The position numbers and the translations under genes are program-made. Under the pieces are notes generated by a model. That model did no database searches, was not told the DNA's origin, and saw only the letters and a program-made list of their open reading frames with translations. From positions 10,050,775-10,114,774 of the forward strand of contig CM075104.1 in NCBI GenBank assembly GCA_037576195.1: 64,000 nt of DNA, read 5' to 3'. Shown piece by piece: positions 1-11,545 of this stretch. The stretch is from Phytoseiulus persimilis (lineage: Eukaryota; Arthropoda; Arachnida; Mesostigmata; Phytoseiidae). Within the stretch, counting starts at the first letter, position 1. Every line of letters starts with the position of its first letter.

Positions 1-132
1 TTCCTCTCGAATATCTGTCTGAGGAGAGGATTCTGGATTCTCCGCGGCGACTCGGTGTCACCAGCCATGGAAAGCCTTTTGGAATCTGCTTTTCTACTGT
101 ATGGCACGAAACCCGCTCCCTCGTGTAGTGTC

Positions 133-206
133 GGCCCACTAGCTCAGTCGGTTAGAGCGTCGTGCTAATAACGCGAAGGTCACAGGTTCGATCCCTGTGT
201 GGGCCA
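133..206 (+). tRNA. tRNA-Ile (anticodon AAT)
   Basis: This is a complete cloverleaf without an intron. The acceptor arms GGCCCAC and GTGGGCC pair fully, the discriminator base is A206, the B box reads GGTTCGATC, and the anticodon loop CTAATAA carries AAT (inosine-modified in eukaryotes, reading AUU/AUC/AUA). CCA is not encoded. A run of about eleven T follows within five bases, as expected of a Pol III terminator. Confidence 0.96.
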
Positions 207-670
207 TATCTTTTTTTTTTTCTCACCACGTCCTAAGATTGCCAGCACGGCGACTCATGCCTCATCAGTCCCCATTCCTGAATCAGCTCTGATTTTTCAG
301 TACAGCGAAATGCTACCTGGCTTGTTTGCAGTTCTCGTGGGCTCTCTCCGCTCTTCGGAAAGAGACCAGTCGTGAAGAACCACTGACTCTATCTCTCGGT
401 CGGGGAATCACGGAATTGGGACACCAAGACAGTTAACGAGATCAAGCTTTCATCCCTTGACCCGATAGTTAACGCGCCAACCTCAGCCAGACATCATTCC
501 CCATGGCTCGAATCCTGCCAGCTAAAATTAGTGCCGCATCGTCAACGTCTGCTCGAATGATGCACCTCTTCGACGCTCCAGTCGGCTGAGCGGAAGCTTT
601 TCGTTCCATACCCTGGCTTCCCGTTGAAAGCATTCTTCACCGAATTGCTGGGAGGACGAAAAAAGGTTAC
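207..670. other. Spacer between tRNA genes
   Basis: I see no gene here. A short stretch near 500-530 contains a TCGAATC-like string that recalls a T-loop, but no stem or acceptor forms around it. Confidence 0.5.
210..221 (+). terminator. Pol III T-run terminator of tRNA-Ile
   Basis: A long T homopolymer begins a few bases after the discriminator base of the Ile tRNA. T-runs of four or more terminate RNA polymerase III. Confidence 0.8.
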
Positions 671-743
671 TGGAGATGCGGGGTATCGATCCCCGTACCT
701 CTCGCATGCTAAGCGAGCGCTCTACCATCTGAGCTACATCCCC
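671..743 (-). tRNA. tRNA-Ala (anticodon AGC)
   Basis: On the minus strand the acceptor arms GGGGATG and CATCTCC pair, with one G-T wobble. The D arm, the anticodon arm CTCGC-TTAGCAT-GCGAG (anticodon AGC) and the T arm are all intact. There is no intron and no encoded CCA. A T-run lies immediately downstream on the minus strand, seen as the A-run near 659-664 on the plus strand. Confidence 0.96.
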
Positions 744-1070
744 GCGCTGCTCCAAGCGGTGTACGCGACGGTCTGGAGGTCAGCTGATCTGGATAGCAGG
801 CTTATTTTGGTGTAACACCAGCTGGCGCTGCACTGACGTCATTCTAGCGGAGCGCCGATCAAGTTCTTCAGCGGGGCGGCCTGTTGACGCTGAAGTATGG
901 CTGCTGAAGGTCGTCTGCTTCGAACATGGGGTTGACGGCTTGAAAGTTCGAAACACGGTCTTTCACTCGATGCTGCTGGAAAAAGTCGACAGGCTGGCGA
1001 GTCTTCAGTCAGCCTTGCCACGCTCGTTCGCTGTGTCCTCAAAACAGTTGTCGAGATTTCCGCATGGCAT

Positions 1071-1143
1071 GCCCGGCTAGCTCAGTCGGTAGAGCATGAG
1101 ACTCTTAATCTCAGGGTCGTGGGTTCGAGCCCCACGTTGGGCG
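1071..1143 (+). tRNA. tRNA-Lys (anticodon CTT)
   Basis: The acceptor arms GCCCGGC and GTTGGGC pair with two G-T wobbles. The anticodon arm TGAGA-CTCTTAA-TCTCA carries CTT, the B box is GGTTCGAGC, and the discriminator base is G. There is no intron and no encoded CCA. A run of six T follows a few bases downstream as the Pol III terminator. Confidence 0.96.
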
Positions 1144-1993
1144 ATATTTTTTGAGCGCATGCGCAACGCTCAATTTTCTGCTGTCGAGGTTTTTACTCGT
1201 ATCTCTCTATAGTCTCATGCGATGTGCCCTGACGTTCCGATCGAACGTGGTGCGAAAATAGTCGGCAAGTGTCGTCGCTGCGGTGGAGAGAAGCATCAAG
1301 CCCGGGAAACTGTTCCCGAAGCTTCTGCGCGCCATCTAGGCACGGTATCAGCCACATTTGCCGTTCGCGCTAGCATCCAAGTCACATTGTGCCACACGCG
1401 TCAGGTCGAAACATTAGGCGCGCGCAAGACAGACTCCGGGACTAAGGCAGAGAAATTCTACACTCTCATAATCGTCTCGAGGCCTCACCAGCTGAGAGGT
1501 CGAGGACGGGTCCTTCCGCCGCTCAAGTAAGCACAGATTACTGCGGCAGCGCACTCGATTTTTGAGCTCTAACCAGAAGATTTCCGAAATTTTCGCCTCT
1601 TCATTCCATGCATCGTTTCTCGGACAGCAGCGCGGTGGGCCAACGGCGTTCTCTCGATACGAACTTCCGGATTCGAACAATCCTCATTCGACTCCCATCC
1701 AGAACGCGTCAAGACTCGAAAATTGTGTGAATCAGTCCTCGCGAACGTTTCGGTGCGGAGGCTCTGATTTAGGCTCGGATATCCGCAGTCTTTGAAAAGC
1801 GCGCCACGTTTGTCCGTGGGTTTGTTTTGAAAAGTGGCTCGATACTCACACGAGTATGTTTGGGTCCGAGTGACTGTCGTCGTCGCAGAGACGACGGAAA
1901 CTTTTTTTGATTTGTCCCTATTTTGTTGCGTTGATGCTTCCGTTTGCACAGGGAATATAACGAACCTAATCCTGCCACAACTCGGCGCGAGGA
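1144..1993. other. Intergenic stretch, no supported gene
   Basis: Short open frames occur on both strands, but they are rich in Arg, Ser and Cys, overlap each other, and show no splice or domain logic. I see nothing here beyond possible upstream sequence of the next candidate gene. Confidence 0.5.
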
Positions 1994-2713
1994 ATGGATT
2001 CGAAGAGTGCGTCAAAAAAGTTGCAAGCGGCTGCTGAGCAAGGAGCAGTGATCAAATTTTCGATGCCAGCAGGTCCGGAATCGGATGAATTCTATTCGAA
2101 TTTAGTGAGGAAATTCGGCCCGGATGTTGTTTCGAGAACCGTCAAAGAGAACTGGTATGATTTCATTCGGAAGCCTATTCTTGCAAACGGAGATAATATG
2201 AAACGAAACAGTGTGGAGAAAAATGTTTTCGCCATCGATTCATCTGGAAGGCGAAACTTCACCGGAATATTGGGCAGAGTCAGCTCAAGACTAACCAACG
2301 ATCTTGACTTCCATCTCAAAAATACAAGATTTCGTGTCGGAATTTCCATAGAATTTGAACACTTGCAAGACGAGACAAGAGAACTCGTCAGGTATGGCAT
2401 CCCTCATCTTCATCCTCTCGAAGAGTAGAGCGGGAAATTCTCTAACATCTGTCGTGTGCCTCCAGGCCGAATCATCCTCCCAGGTTATTCGCATTTTTGT
2501 CTCAGTCTGGATCGTAATAACGTGCAATGTCCGACGTTTCGGTCAGCGGTTTCTGTGCGCGCGATCGGAGCTCCGCGCCATACTCTCCCAAGGGATCAAG
2601 AGAGATATCGATTTATCGTCCAAACCGATTTGAGAAGATCAGGTCTAATTTCAATTCAGGGAGACAGTAAGGCTCTTTTTCCTCTGTGGATCGAAGGAAA
2701 TTTTCATAACTGA
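1994..2713 (+). CDS. Candidate small gene of unknown function (about 144 or 226 aa)
   Basis: An open frame starts at ATG 1994 and ends at TAG 2426-2428 (144 residues). Its amino-acid balance is protein-like, with alternating hydrophobic and charged segments and no Arg/Ser flood. The same frame is open again from 2429 to TGA 2711-2713. A donor-like GTATGG at 2392 and an AG at 2429-2430 would remove only 39 nt, including the stop, to give 226 residues. That intron is unusually short, so the alternatives are a 144-residue protein ending at 2428, or a gene broken by one stop. I recognise no domain. It lies about 850 bp after tRNA-Lys and 500 bp before the next gene, on the same strand, and could be an unlinked 5' exon of that gene. 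Confidence 0.35.
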
Positions 2714-3215
2714 GACCGATTGATGCGGTTTCTGTAGCTTTCGACCATGCACCGTAACGTTGCAACAGCAAAAATGAACGGAACGTCTCGGCTACGTCGT
2801 GCTCGGAATTCGATGTTGGATGCAGATCCAGTTCCATGGAGAGCGAATCAAGCGCTGAATGTGTGAAAAAAGTGCGGCTGCCCATCTCCACGACTGGTCA
2901 GCAGGCTTTACTGGTTACAGCTGAGACCTGGCTAAATGCCAATGATTCTCGGTCGTGTTCGTTCTTCTCAAGCCTGCGGCCTGAATCGGGCCTCGAGGCT
3001 CTGGCCCCAAAGCGGCAGAAGCATAGAAAGAGACACTCTTCGAAATGTGGCTGTTTTTAAACGTTATCGACGATCGGTGTTTCGTGATGAATGAGGGATC
3101 AGCTCTATTGCCCGCAGTGTTCGTTGAGGGAACGCTTTCCAAGTTTGTTCACTGGAAAACCTTTTCCAGAATTTCTTTATCCTTGTTCTCTGCTTGGTGA
3201 AGTGACTTACGTGTC
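2714..3215. other. Spacer or 5' UTR of the coiled-coil gene
   Basis: No convincing coding frame is present. This stretch probably contains the promoter and 5' UTR of the gene that opens at 3216. A CTTGGTGAAG-like acceptor context near 3200 leaves room for an upstream non-coding exon. Confidence 0.4.
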
Positions 3216-4922
3216 ATGATGAATGTTTCTGAGTGGTTCAAGTCTCTCAGTCAGCACCCTTCACTGCTGAATGATTGTCCCATTACTGGAGCAGCTTCTG
3301 GTTTGCATGGAGTTCGAATCGGACGCAGATCGGTTTTTTTCCGGGCAGAGTGGTGCCCGATACACGATGGAGTCTGTTGCGATATTTCCGTTCCCAAGGC
3401 TCAGAGCTCGTCAATGACAGAAAATTCAAGTTTGCTTTCCTCCCGTTCCAGCTCCGCGATGAGCCCTCGCTCAAGAACACCGACTCAAGAATCAGTGTGT
3501 TCATCGCCCCGAATCGAATCTGTCAACGAAAACTTCAACCAACAACTCACTGCTACGTTGAAGCAGGACATCGATTGGAATTTCATCGATTTCATCATTG
3601 ATTATTTGCTCTCTTCGGATAAGGATGGTCCTCAAGAAGCTGACGTTGATAAGCTGATACAGAACTACGTCAAGCTGAATCCACAGCTAAGGGAACAGCT
3701 GGTTGCTATGCTGAAAAATTTGGCTGAGGGTAAAGAAATCAGAATCGAACCGAGTCAGGACACCGCTGTAGTTCCGAAAAGATCGACCAGAGTCAGAACC
3801 GACGAGGTCAGCGTGACTGCATCTTCTCCGAAACTACCGAGCTCATCACGATCTCCAAAGCGACCCATGCCTAATCCAAACAAGACAGCCTCAAAAACAC
3901 TTTCGTCCTCGGATGTCATGGAAAAATCAACGACAGAGCTTCCGATTAGATTCGGCGACTACGAATCTCCGAATTCCTCGACCTTGTCGTCACCGAAAGT
4001 GAAGGCGACACCGGAATCGGCCGAGGACAGACAGGACTCGACGCCGAAGAGTGCCCCAAAACTTCCCCTGTCTCCAACGCCTTCCCCGTCACCGCGAGCC
4101 GCGCAGCCACGTCCCGAAGTCGGATGCATGCGTGTTGTGGGGGCTACTTCGAAAGCAATGCAACTTTTGCGCGCGGAGGATAACTGCGTTGATGGCATCG
4201 CTCTGATTAGCACAACACCCAGCCGCATCGATGACAGCGACTGCGACGAAGTTTTCCAGTTTGCGGGCTGCACTTACGACGAATTGATGCGGCTCGAGAG
4301 CGCCGGGTTTTCTACGAAGAAGAAAAAAAAACGCAACAAGAAGAGGAATAAGAAGAAGAACAATGCTTCGGCGGAGGGCGAAAGCGCCGTCGACTTATCT
4401 GCATCAGCTACGGTTTCCGCCCAGGATGCAGCGAGCGAGGCGGAAGCTGCCATGTTGAAGACTGCTGAGGAAGACTGCGAAGGCGCGGGAGCCATCGACA
4501 AGCAGAAAGGAGGACATCAGCTCTCGCGAGCGCCAAAAGTCGAAGAATTGAGTTTCGGAGCTACCGAGAACCTCAGCACGAGCAGCGGTGACGCCTCCGC
4601 TGTATTGGCGATAGCCGAGCCGCTGCGGTTGGTGAACGATATTGAAAGTCGCGCACCCATGGGTCTAGCTCGAACTGACATTTTATTAGAGAGAGATTTC
4701 AAGTTCCAAAGTGTATCTCAAGCCGAGTGTAGCATCGTCACATCCTGGGAAGACCTCAAAGAGCTCGTGGCCGAAGTTTTCCCGAACGATTCCGAGCTGC
4801 AGGAGGCGTTCGCTACGAAAGCTCACAACTCCCTAGATTTATGGAAGTTTATAGTCAAGTATGGCAGGATGTACAAGGATTTCGTGAGCGAAGTCCTGGA
4901 GATGGTCAACGAGCTCAAAAAG
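3216..4922 (+). CDS. Coiled-coil gene, exon 1
   Basis: Encodes residues 1-569 and ends in phase 0 at a GTACGT donor. It includes the AAG/AAA-rich polybasic stretch around 4312-4362. Confidence 0.75.
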
Positions 4923-6725
4923 GTACGTATTTTGTCCGGAGCCTGGCCTTTTTCGAATTAGGACGCTGCCCGCTTCCGTACAAGTTCAATAAGTCGGGAG
5001 GCGCTGGTGGCTATGAGTTCTCCTGCTCAACCAAAGTATCCCACCGCGGGAATAGCCCCCGTCGAAAGGGTGCGCCTGTTCCTTCCACCGATCTGCCATG
5101 ACGCGGGCTCTCTGTTTTTACAGGGTCTCATTGATGCAATGGATATGCACCGCGAGAAGACGAATGACATCCTGGAAACGCACAAAAAAGAAATGTGCTC
5201 AGTGGTCGAGAAAGCCCGAGCTGCCGATTACCGGATCGAGGTTCTCGAGAAAGAGCTGGAGGATCATCGCCTATCTGCAGACGACCAGAAAGTGAAAGCT
5301 TTCACCCAAGAAGAGGAAATACAGAAACTGCAGAAAGATCTAACCGCAAAGGATAAGAGACTACGAGATTTCGAAAACACCAAAAGGGAGCTCCTTTCTG
5401 CACGTAACAAGGCGAAGGAAGAGAGAGACCGCATCGCCGTCGAGCATGAGAAAACCAAATCCGACCTGTTAAGGTCCGAAAGCGATTGTAAGTCACTACA
5501 CTCGCGGCTGAGGAGGGCTCACGAGGGCGCTGAGGAGGCCGAGTATAAGTTGCGAGAGCTCGACGGTAAATTGCACGACGAACAGGCGGAGACGGGAAAA
5601 CTCAGGGACAGCAACACGAAGCTCATGAAGAAGAACGAGGCGCTGCTGAAAGAGATCGAACGGCTCAAGGAGAAAGCAGCGCGACAGAGGGTACTTGAAA
5701 CGACGAACATGGCGTCGACAGTTCATCCCCCGAACATTGTTCCTACGGCTGATGGTCTCAGAGTGCCGCCGACAAGACCGGTGTCGTCCAATGCCACCTC
5801 ACCTTCCAGAGGATCGTTCTTCTCCTCGGTTTTATCCCCGCTACCCGGCCGACCCACGAACCCTCAATATCATCCGTCGCTAAATTCTGCGAGCTATTTT
5901 TCCTCATCAGCGAGGGTAGTAGGTTCGCCTTCCAGCCAAATGCTCCCTCAAATCAACAGTCAGCCGTCGGCAATGCGTCCGCACCCCTTTTCCTCAACAG
6001 AGTCGAGCGGGTCACAAGTGCTGTCTAGGGTTTCGTATGCAGCGGCCAGCGCTAGGAATCCGTCGGCTGCCTTTGGCCAAACTCTCAGTCAACGGGACTC
6101 TGCTCTTGGAAAACAACAAGGAGGCAGGGATTCCGAAGTCCACTCACTCCTGTCTCCGGGCGATTCAGCAGTCAAGTATCGAAATGACTTTTCTTCATCG
6201 AATGTCGCGGGCAACGGCAGTCGCCCGATGTTCGATGATGCAGCAAGCAGAGTCGTAGGCGGCATCCGCACGTCGAGAGCAGATAATGCAGATTGCCCGG
6301 TCGCAGCTAGTCTACCTTCATTCGCTTCCCTGTTCTCAAGGGATGAGGCTCCCGCGCAACCCGAGGTCCCCTACAGTCCCTGGGGGAATCCCAACTACGG
6401 TGAGTTCTCTTTACTTGTTCGGAAGTAAACTTCGCATTAGTTCTCCCACAAGTGACACCCCATGTGTGGGGTGTATGAATTCGCAGCTGAGACCGTAGAC
6501 GTGAGAGGGATTTTTTCTCTTCCAGATTTTTCATCGCCAGCAACGGCAGTGTTGTTCAACATAAAACCTTCTAGTCTGACAGCTACACCCAGTGAATACC
6601 AGATGGACCTTCCGCCGCGATACCCAGGTTCCGACCCCTCTACTACCTCTGAAGCCAGCAACAAGGCTTCTGACCAAAATGCCACGAATCGCAATCAGGG
6701 TTTCCCAGATCTTTTCAGATTCTGA
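3216..6725 (+). CDS. Coiled-coil protein with polybasic tract, unrecognised family (three exons, ~1,060 aa)
   Basis: Exons 3216-4922, 5124-6399 and 6526-6725 join in phase (0, then 1) through consensus GTACGT, GTGAGT and CAG sites. They give 1,060 codons and TGA. Approximate residues: a Ser-rich N-terminus; a helical acidic/hydrophobic segment at 115-175; a Ser/Pro-rich linker; a Lys/Arg/Asn tract at 366-383 that could be a nuclear or nucleolar signal; a helical segment at 508-569; and a long heptad-type coiled coil at 575-760, dense in Glu, Lys and Leu. A Ser/Pro/Asn-rich, probably disordered tail runs to the end. I see no RING, kinase, zinc finger or membrane segment. The start is uncertain: the second Met, at 3414, sits just before a Ser-rich segment and could be the true one, and upstream exons are possible. 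An adaptor or scaffold role is inference from the coiled coil only. No AATAAA is evident shortly after the stop. Confidence 0.8.
5124..6399 (+). CDS. Coiled-coil gene, exon 2
   Basis: Starts after a TTTTTACAG acceptor and ends in phase 1 at GTGAGT. It carries the coiled coil (5124-5700) and then the Ser/Pro-rich region. The continuation of the open frame past 6399 to a stop at 6428 is intron read-through. Confidence 0.8.
6526..6725 (+). CDS. Coiled-coil gene, terminal exon 3
   Basis: Starts after a TTTTCTCTTCCAG acceptor. The first two bases complete an Asp codon, and the frame then runs without interruption to TGA 6723-6725. It encodes a Thr/Ser/Asn-rich C-terminus. Confidence 0.75.
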
Positions 6726-9166
6726 TATCGCGAGTTGTTGAATTCTTTCTGAATAATATTGAGCAACGATTGAGAAAGGTAAGACTTGATCGATTGTGAA
6801 GTGAAACCGGCCACAATAGATGCTCGGAATCATGTACCATTGTGCAATTTCGCCACGGGCAACGAAGTTTCAGCGTGCTCAGCGTACTTTTGAAAGTTAC
6901 TGTGTAATCAGATGTACGGTATTTGACAAACAAAGAATGATTTTGAAATACAAATCTATGAAGGTGTTTTCTATACAAAGTAAATTTCTCTGGCTGACGG
7001 CTTCTGAGATAGTTTCCGGGAATAGGAGCGGTTGCCGCGCGAGAGAGCTGCTGAGATGGCGTCTCGTTGTTGACAAGCAAGGAACATCTTTCGAAGTACT
7101 TTAAGCATCTCCTCCAGTGTTTACCTCCATTGGTCAGTGAGGATCGTCTGAAAGTTCGAGGAATCCACGTGAAAGTTCGAAGTCCAAAATTAATAGTAAC
7201 GCAGGAGAGTTTGGATCTCTTCGGAGTCCTTCGTGATCTCGGACGCTGCTGATCATGGGAACACCACTAGGCAGACGGAAACTTCATAATGTCGGAACGA
7301 AGGCGATGCTTCTGGCGTTCTGTTCCTCGTGGCTCGGAAGTCTGCTGCGGCATTTAGGAAGTTGCCTCCCATCTCCATGTTGAATTGGAAACTTCAGTCA
7401 TAATTGAGGTTGCTCGAATGTGGGACATGCGTTTACTGACATTCGATTCGAAAGTTTGCCAGAAACGGGAGCAATCAGCTTGACGTTGGCAACTGTTTGA
7501 TGTCTCATCCAACATTCTTACTCAAAGCGACAGAAACTTCTGTCTACTCAGAATCACGTCGCTGGAGAAGCCGATCGAGACGTTACGAAGCTCCGCAGGC
7601 AAGCGTCAAATGTGAGACCTGACTGCTGATTACAGTTTGATTTTTCACTCTGCCATCCGACTGCTGAGCGGAACTGATCCCATCCCATTCCTGCATTCCG
7701 CGCGCCCTCGGCCGCTGCCCAGGGAGGGCGGCGTCCGCCCAGAAACAGCGTTCAACTAGGAGTACGGGAATCGATGCAGAAGCGAAGAATTCCGATCGGA
7801 TAGGTACGACGCATCGGCGACGAGCGGTGGCAACCAGAAAACGACGTTCGAAAACCGAGATGAACGGAGAATCTTGACGATCTGGCTCACCCTAATACAA
7901 GCTTCTAACAGAAAGCCGTGTCGTCGGGCCGCAATGTGAAGAAAAATGTAGCTCGCAACGATAATCCGACGCATGCTTATTGCCTGCTGTCCGCTTGGCG
8001 GTCGAGTCGGCTTCGGTTACGACTGACATAAATCAGCGGACCGGCAACAGACATCTCTCTTTTGGTTTTAAATTTTGGTCGCAACTCCAGCCAGAATGGT
8101 GAACTGGATCCAATTCCTGTACAAAGCGAGCCGAGAGACAGGAACATCGAGTGTCTCCAGGGAAAAATCCAGAACCGCACCATCTGTCCATCACGTTTTC
8201 GTCATCAAAAACGAGCAATGATCCCTTACATTGGCGACTTCCACGATATTTCGAGAAAAAACGGATTGAGTTTCAGGGGGCAAACGTTCGACCTGAACTA
8301 GGATCTCATTTCTCGCATGTAAGAAAACTCATTCTGGCATTGGGTTGTGGATCAATGTATTTAGTTAGATAAGTGTCGTGAACAGTGAATGTTTTCGTAT
8401 TGGTACAGGGCCGCGGTAGTATACAGTATCCGAATACGGAATTCATGGACGTGTTCTCGGCCGCTATTTTTGAAATCCATTCTGAAAAAAGTCAGCTCCA
8501 GCTGTGGATCCCGTCCTGGCTATACGACAGCGTCTTCTCTTCTAGGAATTTTCTTCCCTCTTGGGATTTCTCAAAAAACTGTGAATCTCATTCGCTGCCA
8601 TCGATCTTTCCTGGGCTATGCGCGAAACATGACTACCGGGATGCTGTTTTTAGCAACATGACGCAGAGAGCAGATTGATCCCGACGCGCTCTTTACGGAA
8701 GGGAGCAAAGAATTACATACAGGTGCGATTGAGATATTCAGATTCCCATGGATCCACCAGAGCGGTGTTTTGAAACCAGCGGCCCTAAACAAGTTCGTTG
8801 ATCACGGATTCATCACGAATTCTCCTCATGGTAGCAATGCTCTTTCTTTTGGGTTAAAACCCTGAGTCTTGATGAGAAAAAATCAGCCAGACTGAAAACC
8901 GTACTCTAATGAGCCTAAATCGGGATTTTGGTACGGTTGCCGTCATCTATCCGAGAACGTTCCGGATATTTATCATTCGAATAATCCCTTCACGGAGAAG
9001 GAAGGCTAAATGAATGAGTATATGAATCGGCTGGCAGCAGATGTGGCTTCACAGCGCTGTCGTTCGATCGAGAGATCGATTTCTCGCCCCGATTTCTCGC
9101 CAGTCAACGATGAGGTGACTATCGTGGATGATAAGTACCAATTATAGCGGGCAATGATCGGGCCAG
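6726..9166. other. Intergenic stretch with unresolved coding-like patches
   Basis: The first few hundred bases are probably the 3' UTR of the coiled-coil gene. Between 8050 and 8680 several plus-strand frames are open at once, and an acceptor-like GGTACAG lies at 8404-8410. If the terminal exon at 9167 is real, its upstream exons should lie here. I could not choose a frame. Confidence 0.35.
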
Positions 9167-9625
9167 GAGATCGGGGTCGTCCACCTCACCGGCGACGATG
9201 AACGTGCTCGCTCGTACGCTAATATTACCTATCACCAGAACACCTTGCCACACCAGCAGGAAACGGACGCCTGCTACTGGAAGTTTCGGAATGCGATTGA
9301 CAAGAAGGCTACGAGGAAGGGAATATTTTATGCTTTTCGAGGAACTTTGCATGTGGCATTTTCTGACCTGGTCCGGGGTGCGATTACTCTTCCTCTACCT
9401 GCGAGCGAGGACAGAGCTCTCGAAGAAGGAATCCATTCGCTTCTGAAGTTCCAGGACGACAACGTGGGATCAGTTCTCACAAAATCAGTTCCCAAGGTCC
9501 AAGAGGCCTCACCCGCGAATGTTGATACAAGCTATCAGAGGCGAGCTGAAACACTGATATGTAGATTCGCTCGATCTGTGTTTCCGATGTCATCCTCACC
9601 GCTTCGATCTCTGAAACAGTTGTGA
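9167..9625 (+). CDS. Possible terminal exon of an unrecognised gene
   Basis: An open frame runs from an AG at 9165-9166 to TGA 9623-9625. It gives about 152 residues with balanced composition (many Asp, Glu, Ala and Leu) in contrast to the Arg/Ser-rich chance frames nearby. No Met opens it, so it would be a 3' exon. The AATAAA 117 bp after the stop, followed by a GT-rich stretch, supports a 3' end here. The acceptor has a weak pyrimidine tract, and upstream exons were not resolved. I recognise no domain. Confidence 0.3.
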   Translation, partial: EIGVVHLTGDDERARSYANITYHQNTLPHQQETDACYWKFRNAIDKKATRKGIFYAFRGTLHVAFSDLVRGAITLPLPASEDRALEEGIHSLLKFQDDNVGSVLTKSVPKVQEASPANVDTSYQRRAETLICRFARSVFPMSSSPLRSLKQL

Positions 9626-9741
9626 TCTGTTCCCCCTGTCATTTTTCACCATTACCAGAAACCGACTCCTCTTTCAGCTTTATCATAAGATTGAAGAATC
9701 CTGAACGCATCCAAACAGAGCGAGCTGACAAACGATAACGA

Positions 9742-9747
9742 AATAAA
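9742..9747 (+). promoter_or_regulatory. Polyadenylation signal AATAAA
   Basis: A canonical AATAAA is followed at once by a GTTGTCGTGG stretch that resembles a GU-rich downstream element. It lies 117 bp after the stop of the candidate exon at 9167-9625. Confidence 0.4.
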
Positions 9748-11545
9748 GTTGTCGTGGACGGATTGATTGATTCCTGACGGCCGGTTCGCCTGAGAGTCGG
9801 TCAATTTGTCAGCATAATGACTTCCTGCAGATGATGACTTTATAATCTTCAGAAATTTGATCGATGTGTCGGCTCAGATGCGAAAGTTCGCTACGAATAC
9901 GAAGCAGAAGTGACAATGCGTTTCAACGCAGCATTTGCTTCACCGTTCTGCTGCCATCACGGTTTCCGAAGTCCTCTAAGAACGGAAATACCGAGAAATT
10001 ACACACCCGAGTTCTCGTTCGGAGCCCTGTAACGGGATGATGCCAAAAGATCTGAATCGCTTATTCGTCTTTGATCTTATGCTTCGAGAATCGCAAATGT
10101 TCGAATTGACCCGGTCATGAGGGGACGCCGACGCGTACGACTCGGAATGCGTGAACTTTATGACTGACTCAGCGGCTTGAACGAGAGGCAGGGATCGATG
10201 TCGAAGAATATGTTAAGCAGACTTGAACCGGAGACGCGCCCAGATTTTCTCAGGTGATCTTCTTCCGTCGCCGACGATGACGGACTGGTTGCCGGCGTGG
10301 CCGTGCTGCTTTTTGACAGCATCTAGTTTGCCATTGATTCGGGCGCCGTTTTCGTCATGGTCAGCGACGTCACCGCGGCTGTCGTCTCCACCGCCGCCGT
10401 TGTTGTCAGCGACGTGGCCGCGATGATGGTGCCACGGGTGGTCGAGACCCAAGCCTTGAGAGAGTGAATCGACGCGGGCACAGTTTTGATATCTTCTGAT
10501 GGAGCCCAGCTTGGTTTGCTAATTCGTTAGTGGCTGTACTGGAAAAGGAGGAGGCGGTTCAGCGGTTATTTTAGCTTTTGAATAATTGGAGCTGCATTAA
10601 GACCAACCTTGACATTCCCTCAACTCACGCAGGCTGAGAAAACGTGTTGCGTCCAACGTCTGCTCTCGACCGTCGTGGCCAGAATCGTGCGACGTCTTTA
10701 TCGACGACGGCCGCTGGAAAGGGAAAATGTTCAACAATCGATTCATTGGACTGGATTCTGAATCCGTTCGATTTCGTCTAGAATTCGTTCTACGGTGACT
10801 CCGAACACCGATTTCGAGACAATCAACTCCCATCACACGCTGAGCGAGTCCCGTCTCCCAAAGAGGGATCTTACTCCATTCTGGCAGCAATAGCTCCGAC
10901 CTGCATCGGAAAGACTCCGAATTCTGCTGCTTCTCGCTCGACGGTCGCCGTAGAAAACGGGGAAGAAGACTGCGACGTACGGATCTCACGCGAGAAGGTC
11001 CGAGTGTAGTCCTCCGGGTGGACGTAAGGCCAGCCGGTCGGCGGTCGATTCAAAAGCGTGTCATCAGAAGCAATTTACATTTTAACGACGGCTACCTCAT
11101 AGCCGGGGCGACGATGGCAACAGCCAGCCGTGTTGAGGCGACCACTGGCACCAAGTGGCCAATTCTCATGATCGACAGACGATGAGACGAGAGCACGATT
11201 CACGATTGGCCCGACCCAGTTAATCGGCGAAAGGAGAAGCCGAAAAAAAAACATCTTTCTCTTCATGAATTCTTCGTCCGATCGCGGTGGCCACGATTCT
11301 GCCACGATGTTATGTAAGTCGTACAGGCTAATTTCAGAAGAAAAAAAGTCGCCGATGAGGACGAACCGAAGTCGGTGGTTGCAGTCAAGAAACGAGGGCG
11401 TTACGGGAGAAGATGTTCCTCCGCTTTGTTGAACAACGACATTTCTACCCGACCGCTCTGTACGTATTTCGACGTAGCTGTCAGCGAGGCGGGCGTAGTC
11501 CATGTGCAAAGCAAACGACTAAGGCGGCTGCAACGACGAACAGCG
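9748..11545. other. Intergenic stretch with a GC-rich trinucleotide tract
   Basis: I see no supported gene. Positions 10265-10440 are dense in GCC, GTT and GAC triplets, which open frames on both strands by composition alone. The same triplet flavour recurs near 17400, 18060 and 22480. Confidence 0.4.

Noticed and set aside
484-533. T-loop-like TCGAATC string suggesting a fourth tRNA
   Set aside because: No T stem, acceptor or anticodon arm can be formed around it on either strand.
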